Positions 56,395-64,000 of a stretch of DNA of 64,000 nucleotides are shown here, piece after piece. A program made the translations under genes and the position numbers. Numbering within the stretch: position 1 is the first letter of the stretch; the number at the start of each line of letters is the position of its first letter. The notes beneath the pieces were generated by a model, which was given only the letters and a program-made list of their open reading frames with translations, did not search any database and was not told where the DNA came from. Source of the stretch: Bilabrum cf. latius (Eukaryota; Bigyra: Bicosoecida; Bigyra; Bicosoecida); the NCBI GenBank assembly GCA_965178125.1, contig OZ237748.1:558001-622000 (forward strand), read 5' to 3'.

Positions 56395-59300
56395 CCCTCG
56401 TCATCGGCCCTCCCGTCGCGGAGCCATCCACCAGTCCTCCGCCATGGCTCTCGCAATTGTTGCCAGAGCACCCTCATTCGGGTCTATCTGCGAGAGGACC
56501 AGTGCAGCGGTTCGGGCCACTTCGAGGCGTCCGCTCGGTCGTACTCGTCCTCGCTGGACCCACCCCGTGCCCTTGCCCGCCATGGCTAGTCGCTCACCCA
56601 TTCCACTTCCGCCCCCGCCCTTTCCCCCTTCGCACCCACCCCTCCCCCTTCTGCCGCTCGTCTGCCCCTTGATGGCCCAACCCGAATCAGAGGTCGAGCC
56701 ACTCGCAGGGGCGGCACCCGATTGCGACTGTTTCCCATGCCTCCGCCTTGAGGGCAGCCCGGTGACCCACCAGCACGGCCCTCGACGGAGGGGCCCGCCG
56801 GTGCTCGGCCTCGCACAGTCGCAGCCGCTGCTGCCGCACCTACGCTTCCGCTTTGTCTACGAAAGCTCCACCCGCGGAATTATCTTCCTCACTAATCTAT
56901 ACCTCCTCTCTAGGCTTCATGCAGCAGCTTCACGCAATCGTCGTGCCCACCCAGCCTCGCTGCCTCCAGTGGAGGCATCAGTCTAGAAGTGCCATCATCA
57001 ATCGTCACATTCCCCTTGATCTGCAACCCGCCGGCCAGCTTGCCCAGCCTCAGCCTCCTAGCCAGCTCCATGGGCCTCCCCTCACTCGCCGCCTGGAACA
57101 CCATCCCAGCGTCCCTCTTGGCCTCCACTGCCCTCCTCCAGCACATGGCTCTTCGCACCGGTGATGAAACAAATGACCGGATAGCAGCAGCGGTGGCAGT
57201 CCGGCACCGTGAGTCTGCCAACTCGGCAGGACTTTTGCCACTCTGCTCAATCCGGGAATCATTGGGCAGCATAATGGAGATGTAGGAATCAAGAGATGCT
57301 CTGATGCAGTTGTAGAAGCTCACCTTGTTCTTGATGTCCTTGCGGGCCCCTGCCTCCATGAGGATCATGGCGCAAGCGGTGTAGCCATTGTACGCTGCCA
57401 AGTGGAGAGGAGTGCTTCCATTCTGCGGATGGATTGGGGGTATTGGGGGTATTGACACGTCATGAACCAACATAATTCTCATTAACATATACTCGAACGA
57501 TCCGTCTTTGAGAACTTGAATCCATGCAGCATCGCTACCATCAATATGCGGCAGCGGTCCGGCACCAGCGAGCCGACGACCGAGAGGTAGCACCAGGTGC
57601 ACTGCCAAACCATTTTCAACGGCAGATCAAGCAAACCAAATGCATCTGTTTCATACGAAACAGACACACGTTACTATGAATCCATTGCGGATCCATATTT
57701 CCAGCCCAAGATACGCGCACAAGTGTCCAGCCCCAATCAATCAACGCAGCGGGAGCACCGCGAAGAGACCTGTCAGCGGGTCTCGGACCCCGGAGCGCTC
57801 AATCCCAAGCCCGACCGACACGCACACCCATCCAACACACAAGCACAAAATACACACAAAACCAACCTCTCCTTCATCATTTTAATCTCTCTCACCTTAT
57901 CCACCGCATTCACGTCCCCCCCATTTTCAGTCAACATCCGCAGACAATCATTCCACCCATTCAAGGATGATATATGAAAGGGTGTGCGGCCAAACTGCGG
58001 GGGGGGGGGAGACAGGGGGTGAGGGGTGAGGCGGGAGCGGGTGTCTGGTTGGGGTGGGTGTGGGTGTGTCACCCTGCCCGACGCTCACCTGCCCCACCCA
58101 GCACGAGAGCCAGATAGGCCAGCCGGGCGGGGCTGAGCGATGCCAAAACTACTTCGGACCGCGAATAACTCGTCTAACGATACTAAAGCACAATTCGACC
58201 CATCCCCAAGACAACAAGAACAAATCGGGCCTCCTCTTGAGACCTCGTCAGTTACCGGGGAGCACTTGCTCGGGGGCCCGGCTCGATCAACGATGATCCA
58301 TTCAGATGCCATGCCAGTCATTTCAAGGGATAAAACAGCATAATGAACTCTGAAGCCAGCTCCAATATCCCAAGTACAGCCTACAACCCGCCCTGTGGGG
58401 CGGACAGCCTCTCTCACGTTGCTGGCAGCGTTCACGTTGGCGCCCTTCTCAATGAGCAGCTTCAGGCAATCCGCCTTGCCATAATGTGCAGCCAGCAATA
58501 CAGCTGTCCAACCATACTGCGATGCGCAAAAGCAAGATGAAACCGTTGGTATGTAGCCGTTGATGGGTGGCAGACGCCGAGGGAAACGAGCAACCTGGTA
58601 GCGGGGAAATGCAACCCGTGCTGGGAACCCATGCAGGAAGGACTCCATGGACGATGCCTTTAGGCTGTTCTGCCAATATTTCCAAGTCCCTAGTCCATTC
58701 AGTCTCTCCAATGTCCGAGCAGCTGTCTCGCCTTTCTAGCGAGTAGCACCCGGGTGATGATCCGCTGATGGCCAGGCGCGGAGAGCCAGCAGAACAAGAG
58801 GTGTCTTCCACTGCCATGTACAGATAGCAGCAGTATAACATGTGAAATTAGCTTTCCCGTATCGTCCCCTAATCTAGTTCGCTGATCAATCGATGGCGTG
58901 CATCCTGTCTCCGTTGGTGAGGCCAGCAAGGTCTCTGAGATTGAGGTCACTCGGTGGGCGCAGGACCCGCTCGAGGAGCAGGCTCAGATGCGACGTAGCG
59001 ATGCGGAGGAGTGAGAGGGAGCGAGAGAGAGAGAGCAGCTAGGGGGGGGGGGGTGCAGGGGTGGGGTGGGGGGAGGGGGGCGAATGGAGGGGTTTGGGGA
59101 GGGTAGAGCAAAGGGAGGGGGGGACGACGGTTCACCGGAACGGGGGAGGAAATGGTGGAGGAGAAGATGATCGGTGGGGTCATTGGGTTGATGAGGCGGA
59201 TAGGAAGGGGGAGGCACAGGCCGGGCAGGTGTGGGTTGGGCATGTGTGACGAGTGACTCGGATCAGGGGGATCGGATCACCGACCACATGCGTATTGCTA

Positions 59301-59710
59301 TCATCCGATCCCTGGTGAGCTCCGTGACAGCCTTCACGTGGACCTTCGGGTCTTAACATCCAAAAAACAGGTCAGGCGTTCTCTGTCTCACTCTATCTTT
59401 GGAGTCGATGTCCGTTCCCGAATCCAGGCAAGCCCTCATGTCGTCTACCTTGCCATTTTTGGCTGCTGTTCGAAGTGCGTCTCCCCTGCAAATCTCAAAG
59501 ATAATGCATGAAATATTTTAGTAGCGTTAAACAGGCTCATGTTGATCAAATTGACCGGGAAATACAAGGCGCCACAGACAGCCAAGATGCAACAGCTGCT
59601 ATACATCGGTAGCTAAATAATGGCACCCACTGAACCTGTTCAACTTACATTCCAAAATTATATCACAACAACCAGCACGGTGAATTCCAAGCAGGTTGGA
59701 AGATGGCCAA
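56395..59710 (-). CDS. Ankyrin repeat locus G7
   Basis: Exons: first exon ending at donor near 59649, E 59392-59486, D 58418-58516, a candidate F near 58085-58140, C 57896-57994, B 57324-57422 and A about 56910-57242. The 99-nt exons each give one repeat. A ends HEA-TAG, then AGA GGA GGT ATA GAT TAG TGA. The +1 tail is KPREEVQISEEDNSAGG and then KAEAQVRQQRLRLCEAEHRRA, with both Q here encoded by TAG. It aligns with the tails of G1, G4 and G6. A second tail exon after acceptor CGCAG carries IDPNEGALATIARAMAEDWW and ends at TGA near 56401. Confidence 0.7.
58909..59275 (+). mobile_element. G-rich repeat, shorter copy
   Basis: Shares its start (GGTGAGGCCAGCAAGGTCTC) and end phrases with the insert at 28606-29294 but has shorter G tracts. 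It lies in the intron between E and D of G7. Confidence 0.65.
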
Positions 59711-59987
59711 TGTGCCACCGGGCCGCACCGCGGTGCCACCGCCTCCTGGTGCACTTCTAATGTCACCTTTCAATTCAATATTACAGAGTTTTGCAAAGGT
59801 GCAGGCTCGTGCTGCTGAGTTTGCGGGTGGTGCCACGGAGGAGCAGGTAGCCGATATCGGAGCTAATGGACTTCAGTTGGGACAGGATGCTAACGATGCA
59901 CCCAGAAATATAGACAATGCGGCGGATCCGGGAGTAGCGCAAGGGCAACTCGCTCAAGCCGACCCGGGTGCCGGTGCCGAAAGTTGA
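59703..59987 (+). CDS. Small Ala/Gln-rich ORF, gag-like
   Basis: ATG to TGA, 94 codons without internal TAG. It begins MANVPPGRTAVPPPPGALL and is followed by an Ala/Gln/Asp-rich part (EEQVADIGANGLQLGQ). The composition resembles the gag-like segments at 29757 and 33537. There is no domain match; it may be a retroelement N-terminal fragment. Confidence 0.35.
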   Translation: MANVPPGRTAVPPPPGALLMSPFNSILQSFAKVQARAAEFAGGATEEQVADIGANGLQLGQDANDAPRNIDNAADPGVAQGQLAQADPGAGAES

Positions 59988-60159
59988 AGAACTTTCGATA
60001 AGTTTTGTTATGTGTGATTATCTCAATACGTTATTTACGGACGGTGCAGGCAAAATAATAATTTGGTGCATCAAAATGATTCAGTTTTACACAGACAGGT
60101 GCAGGTTTTGGTGTGTGTAATCCCATTATCTCAACACGTAATTTACGGAAGCTTCCGTC

Positions 60160-63100
60160 AGGTTCCGTCGGGATCCTCCTCATGAACCTAGACCTCATCC
60201 CTAGGCCTCCTCCAGCAGCTTCACGCAATCGTCGTGCCCACCCAGCCTGGCTGCCTCCAGTGGAAGTACCAGCCTAGAAGTCACATCTTCAATCATCGCA
60301 TTTCCCTTCATCTCCAACCCACCAGCCAGCTTACCAAGCCTCAGCCTCCTAGCCAGCTCCAAAGGCCTCCCCTCACTCGCCGCCTGGAACACCATCCCAG
60401 CGTCCCTCTTGGCCTCCACTGCCCACCTCCAGCACATGGCTCTCCGGACTCGTGATCGAATAAACGTCCGAATGGCGGCAGCAGTATCAGTCTTGCCCCA
60501 ACGGTGTGCATGTTCGGCGGGTGTCTTGCCACTCTGCTCGATCCAGTAAGCGAGAGAGAGGGGCACAGGATAGGGCGCGTGGTGGGGGTGGGTTGTGGGA
60601 GGGGTAATTGGTCGATCGCTGCTAGGACTCCTTGGGTTCATCGGGCAGCATGGTGGACAGATGGGAATTAAGTGTTGTTGTAAGACAGCTAGCCAAACTC
60701 ACATGGTCCTTAATGTCCCTGCGGGCCCCTGCTTCCATAAGGATGGTGGCGCAGGCGGTGAGGCCATTGCGTGCTGCTCCATGGAGCGGAACGTATCCAT
60801 GCTGCGGATGAGTCATACGGTACGGGCCGGCTATGATGCAACTTGGTTATCTGAAACAATGAGTACATCATCGGTCTTTGAGAGCTTGAATCCATGCCGC
60901 ATCTCAGCCACCGATATGCTCGGATACACGCAATAGAGGCCTGCTTGCACATGATCTTCACTAAACATATCATACAAAACTAAAGGAGCCTTCTCAAAGC
61001 GACCGGAAAATCACAATCCCGGGTCAGATGCGAGCAATTGGATCCTGGATCGACTCCTATCCCAGATTTTCGCACCCGAAATCACACCATTCACTTCCAA
61101 GCCGTCAACACAGCGGTAGCACCGCTAAGGGACCTCCCAGCGGGCCCCAAAGCCGAACAAACACACAAACACACAAACACACTCATACAATCCACCCCTT
61201 ACGATTCCGCTCTCACCTACTCATCAACCGCATTCACGTTTCCACCATTTTCAATAAGTATCTGCAGACAGTACTTACGCCCATTTCCAGATGCCGCATG
61301 AACGGGTGTATCGCCATTCTGCGACGGGAGAACGGGGAGACAGGGGGTGGGGGGTGCAGGGAGTGTGCTTGGGGTGAGCGTGCATGCGAGTATGAGTGTG
61401 TGCGTGGGACTGATGCTGGGGGTGCGGTGGCCGTGGTAAACACAGGGGGGCAGTGACTAGGAACCCTGGGGGCGTATTACTCGGATAGATTCCCGCTCAA
61501 GGCGCAAAATCGCCCATACTATAACCCATACAAACAAATGTTCATCGATATATCGCAGTATTTCATCCCAACAGGGACCAGCCTTGTCCTCTCAATCCGC
61601 CTGGGGGCTGAGATAGCTGAGGGGCCCTCACTACCTGAGATATACACACACGTGTTCAACTCCAACCTGCCAACGTAGCAGCACCGGGAAAGAGCCTCCC
61701 AGCGGGTCTCGAATCGAGGAGTGGCCAATCCAAATACAAACAAACATCGGAACATAAACAACGCACAAGCACGCATACAGACAAGATCAACTTATCCCTT
61801 CATATAGTGCTCTCACCTTATTCGCCGCATTCACATCTCCCCCATTTTCAATCAGCATCCGCAAACAGTCGTTACACCCATTCGCGGATGCCGTATGAAC
61901 GGGTGTCGAGCCATCCTATGGGGGTGTAGGGTGGGCTTCGATGCGCATGCATTTGCGTGTGTGCCTTGGGTGGGTGAGGGGGGCCTTGGGGAGGGCATTT
62001 CTTGCACCCAAATATGTTTCAATTTCCCCCACTAAGGCACTGAGCAGCCAAGAGGTCCTCTGGAACAACGGGCGCCAGCCGCCTCGCTAGCTGTCGTGCA
62101 TAGGAACAGTTGCAGCACCAGTTCCAAAATGTATTCCTCTCACCTCATTCATCGTATTCACGTTTCCACCATTTGTAATAAGCAACCGCAGACAGTCATC
62201 ACGCCCTTTCTCAGATGCCGCATGAACAGGTGTCCAGCCATCCTGCGGTTTTGGGCTGAAATTCAGGGGGTGGGAGATTGCTTGGGACTGGTCTGCTGGG
62301 GGGGCGGGCGTGGGTGCGCACCGGTCCACACGCATTTGTAGTATACCATTCGCGCATAAACTGATATGTATCATTTGGAAGCTACCACTACCTGTTCCAG
62401 ATCAGGCAATGCCGAAAGAGACGAGCTGGTTGACTGAGTTCAAGCAACGAGCTGGACAAAATGCTGGAAACACTTCATACAGCATCCAGTTGAGGTATGC
62501 ATTACATAAAAGATAAACAGACACGCACACTCATCCACCACGCAAACCACCATCTCACATAAATCTACCCCTAAATGTATTTCGCTCACCTCATCCATCG
62601 TATTCACGTTTCCCCCGTTCTCAATAAGCACCCGCAGGCAGTCCTTGCGCCCACATGACGATGCCGCATGAGCAGCTGTGTAGCCGTCCTGCGGAAAGGC
62701 GATGGAAAACAGGCGGTGTTGGGAGCAAGAAAGGCGTGTGCCTGGAGTGGGTTTGAATGCGTCTGTGTGTGTGTGCATGGCGTGGTTGGTTGGGGTGCGG
62801 GGGTCCCGGGCAGGGTCAGCTGTTCGTTCGCGAACGTAAAGCTGGCGCGCACCGGTTGGAGTTGCTCTGATCTTTAGGGTCACAGTCCCCAGATGGATTC
62901 CCGCTCGAGTGACAATCGCCAAATCTGTAATCTAAACAAATACACACAATTGTGGCATTTCATACCAGCAAGGGCAGATCTCACCCTCTGCATCCGTTTA
63001 GGTGCCGAGATAGCCGAGGGGCGCTCTGGAGGCAAGAAATGCAGACGTCTAGCCGCCTGGGCCTACCAACCTCATTAACAACAAACCAGCCAGATAGACC

Positions 63101-63958
63101 GCATCAATGCCATAATGACAATGATATGTCCAGAAAGAATCTCGTTAAGCTCGACCTATCGGTGCCACCGGCCAGACAGTGCAGACCAAGCTGCACGCTC
63201 GTCACACAGGCCCGTGCTGTCATCGATCAAGAATTAAGCTTGTACATAGCTAGTACACCAATTTGACTAATCTAAATACATTTGCCTCAAAAATTTAGAC
63301 ACGATCCTAGTGCATCCACATCTCGCTAGCCAACACACATCTGCCTCACCCAGCTCGGGAGCCAGGTAGATCTAGGCAAGCCGCGGGGTTGAGCGATGGC
63401 AAAACTGCCTCGCGGCAATGTATGTGGTCGTGCAAGTTCAAATCGTACCAACAACAAAATCCAACTCATCCACACGATAGCAAGAACAATCGAATCTCCT
63501 CTAAGACCTCATCAGTCACCGGGGAGCACTTGCTCGGTGGCACGGCTCGATCGACGAGGAGCTAACTAGAGGCCACGTAGGCCACTTTAACCGATACAAA
63601 CAGCATTATGAACCCCCACTCCAAAGTATATACTACGAATATCACCTGCAAGCCGCCAAGGAGCATGTTGATAACGCACTCGTCACGATGCTAGACCTAT
63701 CCCCTGCTGATGGGCCGCCACTAATCGAGCTGAATCGGAGAACCAAACACATACCAGCAACAATTTTACAGAGGCGAAATTGATCAATACTGCATCCGCA
63801 CAACAACGGCGCATCAGCCAGGAAATCCAATCCGCCGTGTTGGGCAGGCACCCTCTCACCCAGTCGGCAGCATTCACGTTGGCACCCCGCTCGATGAGCA
63901 GCTTTAGACAGTCCATTTTGCCGTTGCATGCAGCCAACCATGCAGCTGTCCGACCACT
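60160..63958 (-). CDS. Ankyrin repeat locus G8 (5' end beyond window)
   Basis: Exons: D 63860-63958, then four C-type exons at 62590-62688, 62144-62242, 61817-61915 and 61217-61318, B 60703-60801 and A 60195-60533. This is the highest number of C repeats among the loci. The last C exon is 102 nt because a TAG codon precedes the GT donor. A ends EEA-TAG-GGA-TGA. The +1 tail is short: RPRDEVQVHEEDPDGT closing at TGA near 60155. A candidate F exon lies near 63340-63400. E and the first exon should lie to the right of the window. Confidence 0.7.
62817..62844. repeat. TTCGCGAA palindrome, copy 5
   Basis: CAGCTG arm on one side and AAGCTG on the other around GTTCGCGAAC, in a G8 intron. Confidence 0.75.
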
Positions 63959-64000
63959 CTGCAATGCATCAAAGGAAGATAAAACCGTTAGTAGGTAGCC

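Noticed and set aside
55850-56986. Plus-strand 378-codon open frame
   Set aside because: It is antisense to the G7 tail and ankyrin exon A. It is Pro/Arg/Ser-rich as expected for a GC-rich shadow frame.
1-64000. CRISPR arrays, bacterial operons or prophage
   Set aside because: The direct repeats found are tandem without spacers, and the genes have spliceosomal introns.

Overview
The window is nuclear DNA of a GC-rich unicellular eukaryote, probably a protist or alga. Coding regions are broken by short GT-AG introns with pyrimidine-rich acceptors, there is no bacterial operon structure, and the ground is crowded with repeats and retroelement pieces. I cannot name the species.

The strongest observation concerns the genetic code. 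Long reading frames are interrupted only by TAG, and they close at TGA or TAA. A reverse transcriptase frame (33537-35639) holds 16 internal TAG codons and no TAA or TGA. Several TAG codons sit where related proteins carry Gln, for example the Gln of the QGSPLSP motif and the Gln before the ALGRW motif of a tyrosine recombinase. A host-type gene (RRP5-like) and many ankyrin exons show the same pattern. I read UAG as glutamine, with UGA and UAA as stops.

Layout, left to right: a 128-bp satellite (1-2240); a composite hairpin-rich element (2440-3638); then head-to-tail minus-strand ankyrin loci G0 (3724-6212), G1 (6637-12900), G2 (13182-17720) and G3 (24362-29620). Between G2 and G3 lie an unknown gene (18015-18668), an RRP5 N-terminal fragment (19023-20827), flanking inverted repeats, and a 1310-bp tandem duplication (21731-24350). 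From 29.7 to 39.5 kb is a retroelement island: gag-like pieces, a gag-RT frame on the plus strand, a second copy of the composite element, and an RNase H plus tyrosine recombinase (DIRS-type) fragment on the minus strand. Ankyrin loci resume with a 5' fragment (39839-40440), G4 (41073-44240), G5 with a protein kinase part (45854-50400), G6 (51323-54324), a 481-bp triplication (54348-55744), G7 (56395-59710) and G8 (60160 to the right edge).

Each ankyrin locus has the same plan, read 5' to 3' on the minus strand. A short first exon is followed by a 95-nt exon (E), a 99-nt exon (D), one to four 99-nt exons (C), a 99-nt exon (B), and a last ankyrin exon with a conserved C-terminal block (A). Each 99-nt exon is exactly one 33-residue ankyrin repeat in phase 0, so exons can be gained or lost without breaking the frame. 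After A, a conserved tail continues in the +1 frame, and in G5 that frame runs toward a kinase-like domain. The family looks like an expanding, exon-shuffled set of ankyrin (and ankyrin-kinase) proteins in tandem array.
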